Positions 22,062-31,716 of a stretch of 64,000 bases of DNA are shown here, one piece after another. The notes under the pieces were generated by a model that saw nothing but the letters and a program-made list of their open reading frames with translations, did not search any database and was not told the DNA's origin. The DNA comes from Hyalella azteca. Lineage: Eukaryota > Arthropoda > Malacostraca > Amphipoda > Hyalellidae. The stretch spans positions 124,001-188,000 of the forward strand of contig NW_025936059.1 of NCBI RefSeq assembly GCF_000764305.2. The letters are read 5' to 3'. A program made the position numbers and the translations under genes. Every line of letters starts with the position of its first letter. Positions within the stretch are counted from its first letter, which is position 1.

Positions 22062-22232
22062 CAGAGGTGGGCAGTAGCGCGCTACATGTCGCGGCCGCTA
22101 CATTTTCAGTAGCGGTAGCGGTAGCGGCGCTACATTTAAGCAATTGTAGCGGTAGCGGTAGCACCCGCTACATATTTAAGTAGTGATACGAGGTTTTGCC
22201 GCTACAGCGCTACCGCTACATTTATAGATAAA
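22062..22232. mobile_element. hAT-like DNA transposon terminus or MITE fragment
   Basis: The sequence begins CAGAGGTGGGCAGTAGCG, the style of 5' end typical of hAT-superfamily elements, followed by the repeated GTAGCGGTAGCGG and CGCTACAT blocks that such ends carry in their subterminal regions. These blocks occur in both orientations (GTAGCGG / CCGCTAC). No transposase frame is present and no matching opposite end (ending CCACCTCTG) was found nearby, so it is a fragment or a decayed non-autonomous element. Family assignment is from memory of hAT ends. Confidence 0.6.
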
Positions 22233-22324
22233 GCCTTTAGATTTTACTTAATAGTATTAAATATTATTTAAAAACCAGCATGATACATACATAATATAAA
22301 TTACAGAATAAAACTGCACGAAAG

Positions 22325-22566
22325 TTTGACAATAGATGTTTTGACAATAGATGTTTTGACAATAGATGTTTTGACAATAGATGTTTTGACAATAGATGCT
22401 CTGACAATAGATGCTTTGACAATAGATGTTTTGACAATAGATGTTTTGACAATAGATGTTTTGACAATAGATGTTTTGACAATAGATGTTTTGACATTAG
22501 ATGTCTTGACAATAGATGTTTTGACATAGATGTTTTGACAATAGATGTTTTGTCAATAGATGTTTC
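22325..22566. repeat. Tandem repeat, 15 bp x about 16 (array A)
   Basis: The unit is TTTTGACAATAGATG. The same unit occurs at 25933-26086, and both arrays mark the left end of the same 1.5-kb duplicated unit. The five-codon period opens frames on both strands. Confidence 0.97.
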
Positions 22567-23253
22567 GTTTTTGTCCACTGGTCGTTAAAATGAAGACACG
22601 AAAGCAGTAATCATTACTTGTGAAAATGATGACACGGCGAAAAAATATTTTAAAATTGCGGTGTAAATTTGGTTTTAAAAGCAACGCATGGCAAATTACA
22701 ACATTATTCCGTATTATACAAGAAAATCAGTAGATCGGGACCATAGAATTCGATTGCCAGCTGCTGTAAATTCCGGATTGCATTTGGGATCTAATTGAAA
22801 AATTAGAAAATGGGAAAGAGGTACGGGCTGCGATCGGGCTATTATGGGACTTTTAATAGATAAAAGTTCGTGAATCGAGAAAATGTAGCATAAAAAATGA
22901 CTTCTGAATCAACTAAATACTTTTATCATGAGTTACCTTACAGATTGAAGGCTAAAAAAAACCTAAATGGGAGCGAAATGCTCAGGAGGCCAGCAGTCCT
23001 TGAATTATTTAGTTTGTCCTAATTACTTTTGTTGAGTAAAATAAAAATTCCAATAATATCTCTTCACTAATATCAATTATTAAGCTTAAATTAAGAAAAA
23101 TATGTTTTCTGTGCGAGAACTGATTTGTTTCATCAGACCCTGAATATTTATTTGAATAAATAAATTTACTACGATTTCAATCTTAATTAAGGAATGCTCG
23201 GATGGAATGCTCGGAAGGAATGAACACTAACCTTCTATTACAGCAAATGCGAC

Positions 23254-23336
23254 GGATTTTACAGAAACTTAATCCGCCTGAAATTACTGCAGGTGATTCG
23301 CTGGCGGCGTTGCCATCACAACGTATGTAAAAACAC
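23254..23336 (+). CDS. Exon-like segment inside copy A, doubtful
   Basis: An acceptor-like CCTTCTATTACAG is followed by a short frame (MRRILQKLNPPEITAGDS...) that ends at a GTATGTAA donor or stop. In copy B the matching segment lacks the first part and is frame-broken, so if it ever coded it is not conserved between the two copies. Confidence 0.1.
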
Positions 23337-23691
23337 AAATTTTGGTGCGCCGAGTTTGTTGATTATTAAAATAAGTCTATCAAATACTAGAAGATAATTG
23401 AAATCCTACTAAAAACGGAAACTAATTTAGTAACAAGAAAATAAGAATGAATACTGCTGAGTTTCTTTAACGCTCATAAATTTTTTTTCCAGGAAGTAAA
23501 TTTGAACGGTCGTATTGCTAATTTGATTTGATTCGAAAGCTTCATTTTGTAAATTAATGATTTCAATTTTTGATTAATTTTCAAATGCGTGAATTGAGAA
23601 TTTAGGCAGCAACATTGTTCTATTTGACTCATTTCTATAAGAATTTAAGCCTTTACATTTACTGCCCTTAATTGTTGCACCGCTCATGTTC

Positions 23692-23836
23692 CTTGCCGTG
23701 CAGCAGCAGCAACACGGTATCTGCCTCTGCCGTGCAGCAGCAGCAGCAACAACACGGTGCCTGCCTCTGCCGTGCAGCAGCAGCAGCAACACGGTGCCTG
23801 CCTCTGCCGTGCCACAGCAGCAACACGGTGCCTGCC
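23692..23836. repeat. CAG-rich minisatellite, about 36 bp x 4
   Basis: TGCCGTGCAGCAGCAGCAAC plus ACGGTGCCTGCCTC is repeated with variable CAG counts. The same array occurs at 27371-27546. Confidence 0.96.
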
Positions 23837-23873
23837 CTGTCTCTTATACACATCTAGATGTGTATAAGAGACA
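23837..23873. other. Nextera mate-pair junction adapter (assembly artefact)
   Basis: CTGTCTCTTATACACATCT is followed by its reverse complement, with the final G missing or merged with the next base. It joins the CAG array to an unrelated 31-bp array. Confidence 0.96.
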
Positions 23874-23970
23874 AGCAGCGCAATAATTTCCATTGAAATA
23901 GCTAAGCAGCGCAATAATTTCCATTGAAATAGCTAAGTAGCGTAATAATTTCCATTGAAATAGCTAACGA
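23874..23970. repeat. Tandem repeat, 31 bp x 3
   Basis: The unit is AGCAGCGCAATAATTTCCAT plus TGAAATAGCTA. The left edge is set by the adapter. Confidence 0.95.
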
Positions 23971-25310
23971 GCGCACTGAGTTCTCTAGAAATAGCAAAAC
24001 ATCGAAATCATCTACACTTACTTAAGGTGTGAAATTCTTCCTAGTTGGGAACAAAAAGAGTATGCGATATACGTAATTACTAGTTTGAATTCGGACATGA
24101 TGGTTAATGAAAGAAACCACCTCGAACTTTTTCAACCGTTTACAAAAATTCTACGTCGTTCGTTAATGCTTTATAAAAGTAAATAATGCGTGTAAATTGA
24201 GTAAATACTATTAATTAGTCTAATGCTGTCTGTGTTATTAGATTTTAAATATTAATCCCAAATAGCCTAACATTGGTTGAAGATCGCAACAGAAATACAG
24301 AATTTAATTGCAATTTAAAAATATGACAAAATAATTTCAGAATCAATTGTGCCGTTAAAAAAAAACACATGAAAAGTTACAACCATGAAAAGAATTTTCC
24401 CAAAGCAAATTTATGAAATTTTCAATATTATCTCGATATTTACCTAGCATCCTTAACATCGAAACACCTCAGTTATTCCAGTTATGTGCCAAATATACGA
24501 AGCTGTAATACAATGTACTACTTAGTGCGTTTTTAAACGCTGATTTACAGCCATGGGATAAAAAATTCCGGGAACCGCACGACATCGCGAGCAGCATTTC
24601 ACTATTTTCTTTTGTACACAAATAACTTGGCTGGCACGTGCTTGGTATATAAAAATAAATGGTGAAAACTGCAGCGTCTTTGTTTAGTTGTTCACAAATG
24701 AACAAGCGCATAATGTACGGCGGTAATTAGGGACGTTTTGATTAATGTTGACGCAGATCTTCTCGCCTCTGCATCATCTGAGACTATACATGTCTCAGGT
24801 ACAGGCTAAGAAATTATCTAAGCAGACTGAACATCATGAAGAATTATTGCATAAGTTTCCTACATTGAATTGGTGTTGCAGAAGTGAGAGGCATAGCTGT
24901 TATAGCTAAAGAGCTGTTAATTGAGAAATAAATGCCGAATTTACGCGAAATACAAGCACTGAATAAATGCTAAATAATAAATGCGAATAAATAGACGTTA
25001 TCACCGTCTAAATTTATTATTTTTTATAACATCCATACGCGATGTGAAGTGCGTAGCTGATACCGAGCTGAAACTGAGTAATATACTTTATGTAAGCTAT
25101 GGCTATCTGCATTTCTTTTAATACAGATTTCAAACATGATTTGCAGAAAGTGCAAGTAATCTGAGTAAATTTGCACATTTTCATTATTAAAATGTGTATA
25201 CTCATTGCTAATTAAGTCACGAATGACCACACACATTTATTTACCTTCGGGGAATTTGTTTTATTTTCACGTCATGTTCTCGCAATTCCTGGCTCTCATA
25301 ATAACGGACG
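23971..25310. other. No gene recognised
   Basis: AT-rich; short frames only (for example minus 24469-24711, 80 codons, hydrophobic). Confidence 0.55.
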
Positions 25311-25313
25311 CCT

Positions 25314-25460
25314 GATGTCCATACTCTTAAAACTCGCTAAGTGAACGTAAGTACTTACGCTCTATTTTCTTGTCTATGATTGGTGGATTTTGCTTGAAAG
25401 GCCGTCAAAGATTGGCTGATGAACTTACGATCTTTTAACTTTTTATGAAAGTATGTGCCC
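25314..25460 (-). mobile_element. MITE-like dispersed repeat (family 1), copy 2
   Basis: This copy is in the opposite orientation to copy 3, which follows immediately. Terminal sequences are CCATACTCTTAAAACTCGC on the left and TTTTTATGAAAGTATGTGCC on the right, diverged from the family ends. Confidence 0.9.
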
Positions 25461-25462
25461 TG

Positions 25463-25606
25463 GGCCCATACTTTCAAAAAGAGTTAAGAGATCGTAAGTT
25501 CATCAGCCAATCTTTGACGGCCTTTCGAGCAAAATCCACCAATCACAGACAAGAAAATAGAGCGTAAGTACTTACGTTCACTTAGTGAATTTTGAAAGTA
25601 TGGCCC
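25463..25606 (+). mobile_element. MITE-like dispersed repeat (family 1), copy 3
   Basis: The best-preserved copy, with ends GGGCCCATACTTTCAAAA and TTTTGAAAGTATGGCCC. With copy 2 it forms a palindrome of about 290 bp. The pair is flanked by the direct repeat CCTGATGTCC (25311-25320 and 25605-25614), which looks like a target-site duplication of 8-10 bp made when the inverted dimer inserted as a unit. Confidence 0.92.
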
Positions 25607-25608
25607 TG

Positions 25609-25776
25609 ATGTCCGCGCTCGTCGTTCTCACGCCAGCGTCACACGCAGGCGCGTCTCCGACAAGCGTGCAGTCCTGGGGCATGTCAGCCTTCCTCTCCCA
25701 CAGCGCTGGGAGGAAAGACATCGTTGGGTTTCCGGCGGCCAGCCATCAGCCAACAAACCGCCACCCTAAAGCCTGA
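25609..25776 (+). CDS. Small ORF (55 aa), unrecognised
   Basis: The ATG at 25609 lies within the right flank of the MITE pair; the frame stops at TGA 25774-25776. The segment is strikingly GC-rich for the region and the translation is Ala/Ser/Pro-rich (MSALVVLTPASHAGASPTS), which follows largely from base composition. No domain is recognised. Confidence 0.12.
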   Translation: MSALVVLTPASHAGASPTSVQSWGMSAFLSHSAGRKDIVGFPAASHQPTNRHPKA

Positions 25777-25932
25777 CAAAATTTTTTTCTATGGATGAGA
25801 TGCATAGGTCAAGTCCGGCCGGGCTTCCCGGACCGGGGTCCGGGTTGCAGAGCAGCCGTGATGTCATCCGTCAGACCCACGCTGCCCGCCTCCTGACAAT
25901 GGCCATCACAATATCGCGACCTGTAGAGCAAG

Positions 25933-26086
25933 ATGATAGATGTTTTGTTGAAAAATAGATGTTTTGACAATTGATGTTTTGACAATAGATGTTTTGACAA
26001 TAGATGTTTCGACAATAGATGTTTCGACAATAGATGTTTCGACAATAGATGTTTCGACAATAGATGTTTTGACAATAGATGTTTTG
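25933..26086. repeat. Tandem repeat, 15 bp x about 10 (array B)
   Basis: The unit is TTTTGACAATAGATG or TTTCGACAATAGATG, the same family as array A, with its own private variant (TTTCG) shared by four adjacent copies, which implies local expansion after the duplication. Confidence 0.97.
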
Positions 26087-26319
26087 TTTTTTTCCACTGG
26101 TCGTTAAAATGAAAACACGAAAGCAAAAATCGAAACTAGTGAAATTGATGACACGGCGAAAAATATTTTAAAATTGCTGAGCAAATTTGGATTTAAATAC
26201 AACGCACGTCAAATTACAATGAAATTCCGTATTATACAAGAAAATAAGTAGACCGGGACAATCGAATTCGATTGCCAGCTGCTGTAAATTCCAGATTGCA
26301 TTTGGGATCTAATTGAAAA

Positions 26320-26520
26320 AAAACTCAGTACTCACTACAGTGAGTGACAGAGAACGCATTTTCTCGTCGACGAAAACGTGAAGTCACGGACAGACAGACG
26401 GACAGACGGACAGACAGACGGACAGACGGACAGACAGACGGACGGACGGCCGGACGGACATGGCAAGCACACAAGCACCTTTTTTCCATAAATGAGAAAA
26501 TGCGCGATATATATATAGAA
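26320..26520. mobile_element. Foldback element with GTCC/GTCT microsatellite core (family 2), full copy
   Basis: The element carries inverted CGCATTTTCTC (about 26355) and GAGAAAATGCG (about 26493) arms around an (ACAGACGG)n tract. One outer end reads ACTCAGTACTCACTACAGTG. It is flanked by AATTGAAAA at 26311-26319 and 26521-26529, and copy A of the surrounding unit lacks the element. No coding sequence is present; it behaves as a non-autonomous transposable element that mobilises a microsatellite. Confidence 0.88.
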
Positions 26521-27370
26521 AATTGAAAAGAGAAGCTTCGATCGGGCTATTATGAGACTTTTAATAGATAAAAGTCCGTGAATCGAAAAAATTGTAGCAT
26601 AATAAATGACTCAGTTCGACATGAAACTTTTGAATTAACTTAGTACTTTTTTCACAAGTCACCTGTCAGATTGAAGGCTAAAAAACTTAAATGGGAGCGA
26701 AATGTTCAAGAGGCTGAGCAGTCCTTGAATTATTTTGTTCGTCCAAATTACTTTTGTTAAGTAAAATAAAAATTCCAATAAAATCTCTTCACTAACATCA
26801 ATTATTAGGCTTACATTAAGAAAAGTATGTTTCCGGTACCAGAACTAATTTGTTTCAAGACACCCTAAATATATGCTCGAATAAATTAGTGTACAACGAT
26901 TTTTCTTTATAAAGGAATGCTCGGACGGGACTCGGGGAAACTTAATTATTAATCCGCCTGAAAATTACAATGATTCGCTGCCGGAGTTGCCATCACAACA
27001 GATATTGAAACTTTGATTTTAGTGCGCCGAGTTACTTGATTAATAAAACAATTCTATGAAATATCTAAGGAATTTTAAATGATGCCAACAACGAAAACTC
27101 ATTTAGCAGCAGGAAAATAAGAATAAATAATATTGAGGATATAAATTTTAAATAATAAATTTTTTCCAGAGGATATAAATTTTATGGTCGTGTTGCTAAT
27201 TTGATTTGATTTGAAATCTTCATTTTGTAAATTAAAGATAATAATTTTTTATTCATATTTCATGCGTTAATTGAGAATTTAATCTGCAACATTGTTATGT
27301 TTACTTTTTTCTATAAGAATTTAACCCTTTACATTTACTGCCCTTAATTGTTGCGCCGCTCATGTTCCCT

Positions 27371-27546
27371 GCCGTGCAGCAGCAGCAACACGGTGCCTGC
27401 CTCTGCCATGCAGCAGCAGCAGCAACACGGTGCCTGCCTCTGCCGTGCAGCAGCAGCAACACGGTGCCTGCCTCTGCCGTGCAGCAGCAGCAGCAACACG
27501 GTGCCTGCCTCTGCCGTGCAGCAGCAGCAGCACCACGGTGCCTGCC
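27371..27546. repeat. CAG-rich minisatellite, about 36 bp x 5
   Basis: TGCCGTGCAGCAGCAGCAAC plus ACGGTGCCTGCCTC with variable CAG number, orthologous in position to 23692-23836. Confidence 0.96.
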
Positions 27547-27584
27547 CTGTCTCTTATACACATCTAGATGTGTATAAGAGACAG
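27547..27584. other. Nextera mate-pair junction adapter (assembly artefact)
   Basis: An exact 38-bp palindrome of the 19-bp Tn5 mosaic end. It joins the CAG array to an unrelated 22-bp array. Confidence 0.97.
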
Positions 27585-27870
27585 GTATATGATCACACCG
27601 TATGCAGTATATGATCACGCCGTATGCAGTATATGATCACGCCGTATGCAGTATATGATTACGCCGTATGCAGTATATGATCACGCCGTATGCAGTATAT
27701 GATCACGCCGTATGCAGTACATGATCACGCCGTATGCAGTATATGATCACGCCGTATGCAGTATATGATCACGCCGTATGCAGTATATAATCACACCGTA
27801 TGCAGTACATGTTCACGCCGTATGCAGTACATGTTCACGCCGTATGCAGTATATATAACACCGTGTGCAG
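27585..27870. repeat. Tandem repeat, 22 bp x 13
   Basis: The unit is GTATATGATCACGCCGTATGCA, with variants at two positions and a shortened last unit. Confidence 0.97.
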
Positions 27871-27996
27871 AATGTGATATTATTGTGCATTTAAAACGCT
27901 AATTTCAATAACGAAAGCAAGACAGAACGTTAATAAGCGAGTGCTAAGCGCCTTCAGTTCACTCAGCAGCTATACTCGCACTTTATCTCCTTGTAA

Positions 27997-28151
27997 AATC
28001 AAACAATAGCTGTCGTAAAATCAAATGTCAATAGATGTCGTAAAATCAAACAATAGCTGTCGTAAAATCAAATGTCAATAGATGTCGTAAAATCAAACAA
28101 TAGCTGTCGTAAAATGAAATGTCAATAGATGTCGTAAAATCAAACAATAGC
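27997..28151. repeat. Compound tandem repeat, 47 bp x about 3.3
   Basis: The unit is two related half-units (TGTCGTAAAATCAAACAATAGC and TGTCGTAAAATCAAATGTCA plus ATAGA), starting at 27999, 28046, 28093 and 28140. Confidence 0.96.
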
Positions 28152-28278
28152 CATTTTCAGGGTAAATCACAATTAAGGGCAAATTGATCTTCTCAAGGCC
28201 AGTAAAGTCCAAAATGTTGTCAAAAATGTTCACCATAAGTAGTTTCCTCTTCCTTATAAGGAACCAAATATAATTCTA

Positions 28279-28430
28279 GCGCATTTTCTCATTTATTGAA
28301 AAAAGGTGCTATTGTGCTCGTCATGTCCGTCTGTCCGTCTGTCTGTCTGTCCGTCCGTGACTTCCACGTTTTCGTCGACGAGGAAATGCGCTCTCTGTCA
28401 CTCACTGCCGTGAGTACTGAGTTATATTTT
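28279..28430. mobile_element. Foldback element with GTCC/GTCT core (family 2), full copy, inverted relative to 26320
   Basis: GCGCATTTTCTC starts at 28279, the GTCCGTCT tract spans about 28326-28356, then GAGGAAATGCGC and GTGAGTACTGAGT close it. Same layout as the copies at 26320 and 42251. Confidence 0.88.
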
Positions 28431-28880
28431 TTATAAATAGAAAGCAAATATACATTCTTTCTATTTGAAGAAGTCGAGTTATAAAAAGCTACTCAGCTAC
28501 GTGCTGCCCTTGAAGAGCGATAAGAAAACCTAGTTATTCTTGCCAGCAATTGTTAAGCGTAGTCATGATAAAAATAGACTTACAGTGCCTATATCGTGCG
28601 TCTGATAACGAACTAAGCTTGCTGTTGCATTGCAGGTACGGGATTAACAATAGCCTGTCATAAAACTTTCTATGCATGCAAACACGTCAAAGTAAAGCTT
28701 ATTGATTAACATAGATAATATGCTGTCCCTTCACCCTAGCTTGTGACGGGGAATAATTGGTGATAACGTAAGAGTTATTTTCGAATATGAATCACTAGAT
28801 TGCTTACTGCCCCGAAGAAAAGTTATTATTTTGAAAAAGTTCAAAAAATTCAACGCAGTTTAACTATCATGTAAATCATC
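28431..28880. other. No gene recognised
   Basis: AT-rich, unstructured. Confidence 0.6.
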
Positions 28881-28955
28881 GGTGTCGTCGAACAATTGAT
28901 ATTTAAAATTTTTCAATGGTGTCGTTGAAAAATTGATATTTAAAATTTTTAAATT
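28881..28955. repeat. Tandem duplication, 38 bp x 2
   Basis: GTGTCGTYGAAMAATTGATA plus TTTAAAATTTTT occurs twice. Confidence 0.93.
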
Positions 28956-29371
28956 TCGGTGCAAAACACATGGCTGGCAAGACAGTGCTTAACTTGCGTG
29001 TCGTCCGCTGTTGGTTTCAATCGTGTTTATCGCATCAAAATTTACGGCAGTTTTGACGTGGGAAATAACCAAGTTACACAACAACTGAAATAATAAAATT
29101 GGTTAATACTAGGAACTTATATACCTATGACATATCTCAATAAATTTACATTGAAACTTGTTATGAGTGACGTAAAGGACAAATTTTCCTACTGAAATCG
29201 AGCCAACTAGAAATTCATTGCTAGATTTGGCGCTTATTTCGCAAATGAAATATTACAAAAAATTTGTTAACCGAACCACATTCAGCAAAACGAATAATTT
29301 CCGGTGAACAATCTAATTTATTTCAAAATAAATCACGCGAGATAACTTATAATTGATTTATTTTTATTTCA

Positions 29372-29648
29372 GATGTTATGGGAGCAGCACTGCGCTGGAA
29401 TGCAAGCGACATTAATGTGCTTGCCAGGCGTGGCCCGAGGCGCCTCTTGCGCCGCTGCTGCCAATGAATGTTTTTTTTTCGCTCAACTCAGCACAGCAAC
29501 AAACAATTCCTGCCCTAAGAAGATCCGCAACAAAAAATCCTTAATGAGTTCGTTGATACCTTCAACTTGGACCCAGCTGAGCGCAACAGTTACGGCCACA
29601 TTACGTAACTTAAACATTGTCTCCGCATTATTATTTCTTTGTTCTCAT
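29372..29648 (+). CDS. Candidate internal exon with plausible splice sites, unrecognised
   Basis: A strong acceptor context (TTTATTTTTATTTCAG, ending 29372) is followed by an ATG-bearing frame open to a donor-like CATG|GTAAGATCC at 29649. The main frame begins MLWEQHCAGMQATLMC and is Ala/Cys/Ser-rich. Another frame within the same stretch, open from 29518 to a TAA at 29605, gives an attractive protein-like peptide (NEFVDTFNLDPAERNSYGH), so the true phase or exon limits may differ: an exon from about 29521 (after CCCTAAG) to AC|GTAACT at 29605 is an alternative. The segment 29380-29600 is GC-richer than its surroundings. No family is recognised. Confidence 0.27.
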
Positions 29649-30616
29649 GGTAAGATCCACCGAAGCGTTTGAAGGTTCTTAATTGTTTAGCCACAACAAC
29701 TATTGAGAGATGGAAATACCGACATAAAAGTCACCTTTCAAATTTGTGAATAAATTTTGAATTAAAGGACATATTAAGTACCCCAGAACTTTAAATAATA
29801 TAAGTTTGAAGTTAAATTAGAAACCCTTTAACGTCATAATCTAAAGAAGTATAGAAATGAATGATTGTACGTAATTTGACGCAAATTACTGACATATAGA
29901 AATAATAATGACAAATACGAGCTTTAATCTTGAGTTATGCGATAAATCATTAATAAAGAGACGCAGACCTCCAAATGCTTGAATTCAGCCTCATTTATGG
30001 CAGTTCTTGTTTCTTGCGAAGAATAAAAAAGTCGCTCGGGGCTGAGCTTGATGTCCAGAGGATGACTTTGAGGAGTGCAGCCAAAAACTGCACCTCTAGG
30101 CACTGCTGCACTACATGCCACCTGCACCTAACATGCACGGAACCTAAATTGCACCTAACTGCACATGTCATGCAGTTGGATACATATTATTTCCCAATGC
30201 ATGTGATGTGTGGCATCACATACCACGCGCGTGTCATCACACGTCGTATACCGTGTGCGCGTTCTACCAGTGCCGGAACGAGTCCAGGGTGAACGACTTC
30301 AACCAAAGCAGTTCTATTCATCGCCGATACTAAGTTTGTGCTTCAAGGTTGAGCGTCTGCAGCACAACGTTTAATTTCGGCGACTCGGCATGGTCTTAAG
30401 TGCCCGGTCCTTTTATAGCGCTAACCTCAACAGAGCTGAACATGTCCAGGCCATTTTGGGCGGCGATGACGCGAGAAAAGAAATGCAATTTCAAGCGCGT
30501 GTCTTTTGTCATGAAATTGTCATGAGATTCTAACGCTACCTGCTATTTGTGTCTGGAAGAGTTATAAATTGCAGACATAATTCTGCTCACTTCGACCTTC
30601 GTCCTTAGTACTGAAC
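29649..30616. other. No gene recognised
   Basis: A 30150-30320 stretch is open in one plus-strand frame with many Cys and His, largely because of GTGATG/CATCAC inverted repeats around 30190-30240; I do not call it a gene. Confidence 0.5.
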
Positions 30617-30945
30617 ATTTGTTAGTTTAATGAAACATTCCAGGCTTAACAGAAAGCCTTTCTTGGTCAGAGGACAATATTTTTAGGCTTTATAAGAAGC
30701 TTTTGTTAGTCTGAGGACACTTTCCAGGCTTAGCAGTCAGCTTTTGTTTGTTTGTAGGCACAATTTCAAGGCTTAACAGTTAGCCTTTAATACTTTGAGG
30801 ACATTTTCTAAGTTAAATAATAGGCTTTTGTTAGTTTGAGAACACTATCCAGGCTTAACAGTAAGCCTTTGTTGGTTTGAGGACACATTCCAGAATAAAT
30901 AATAATATTTTGTTACGCTGAGGACACTTTTCAGGCTGAATCCGG
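30617..30945. repeat. Diverged tandem repeat, about 56 bp x 6, hairpin-forming
   Basis: Variants of CCAGGCTTAACAGTAAGCCT plus TTGTTAGTTTGAGGACACTT recur. AGGCTT-AACAGT-AAGCCT is an inverted repeat kept in several copies although the rest is eroded. This is one of the older arrays. Confidence 0.9.
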
Positions 30946-31716
30946 AAAGGATTTGCTGTACTTAATTATTCTACGTAATTTTTGTCGAGATTGCAGCGCG
31001 CAGGGCAACCTCGTTGGCATGAAGTCCCGTTGTCACAGCCACGCAACAGATGGGTCAAAGTTGACCCAGAAAACGCAATTAGACGTTTATTATAAGTATA
31101 TCATATTATAGCTTTCTTATAGTTTTCATTATAGGTTTTGAATTTCATTAAATATTTATCATAAACTAAGAAGGCTGCATTTGTTTGCCTTGTGCATGGT
31201 TACATAATGTCTTTGTCGTAAGATTGTTCCTGTTCAAAAGAAGACTATTTTTGCCGTGCAAGTGTTTGCATGGACAACACTAGAGCGCAGATTACAGCGC
31301 TGTTGTGTTGCAGCTGATAGCTTATCTGCTTGCTTCTCCTCAAGGCTCACTCACTTACACCATTTTTCTTCTACACATATAATAACAATGACCTTCAAAT
31401 TATAGGGTTAATATTAATTAAAAAAAAAATAATAATTTTTAAAAAAAAAATAATAATAATTCATCAGTAACACTAAAAAGTATAGTAATAATATTACTAT
31501 TATTAATGATAACGATAATAATCTAGCATTAACAATAATGACCATGTTAATCAATCGAAACCAAGGCTATGGAGGCCAGCGACTGTATAGAGGAACATGA
31601 CAGCTCCTAACCTAGACAAAATAACTGCTGACAATATAACATGTTGTATTTGTACGATTTCTATGAAAATATGTGTGCATACTGGTCCATGAGATAATAT
31701 TGAAAACAACAAAATG
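30946..31716. other. No gene recognised; TAA/ATT-rich tract 31415-31530
   Basis: AT-rich with a simple TAATAAT-type tract. Confidence 0.6.

Larger units (their letters stand above)
22325..23836. repeat. Dispersed 1.5-kb unit, copy A
   Basis: From the 15-bp array through AT-rich DNA to a CAG-rich minisatellite, this segment is collinear with 25933-27546. Shared landmarks include CCACTGGTCGTTAAAATGAA, GATTGCCAGCTGCTGTAAAT, CGATCGGGCTATTATG and GATTCGCTG. Divergence is substantial by eye, with indels. It codes for nothing recognisable; it may be a segmental duplication or a long non-autonomous element bounded by minisatellites. The right boundary is uncertain because an adapter artefact follows in both copies. 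Confidence 0.9.
25933..27546. repeat. Dispersed 1.5-kb unit, copy B
   Basis: Collinear with 22325-23836. Relative to copy A it carries a 0.2-kb foldback element (26320-26520) flanked by a duplicated AATTGAAAA, so copy A is a natural empty site. It ends in the same CAG minisatellite. Confidence 0.9.

Noticed and set aside
23672..27614. Frames containing the adapter translation (for example peptides with SYTHLDVYKRQ or CIRD)
   Set aside because: That peptide is the translation of the Nextera junction adapter, a known database contaminant, so these frames are artefacts.
30148..30317. Cys/His-rich plus-strand frame resembling a secreted peptide
   Set aside because: The Cys and His residues come mainly from local GTGATG/CATCAC inverted repeats and there is no signal peptide or start in the frame.
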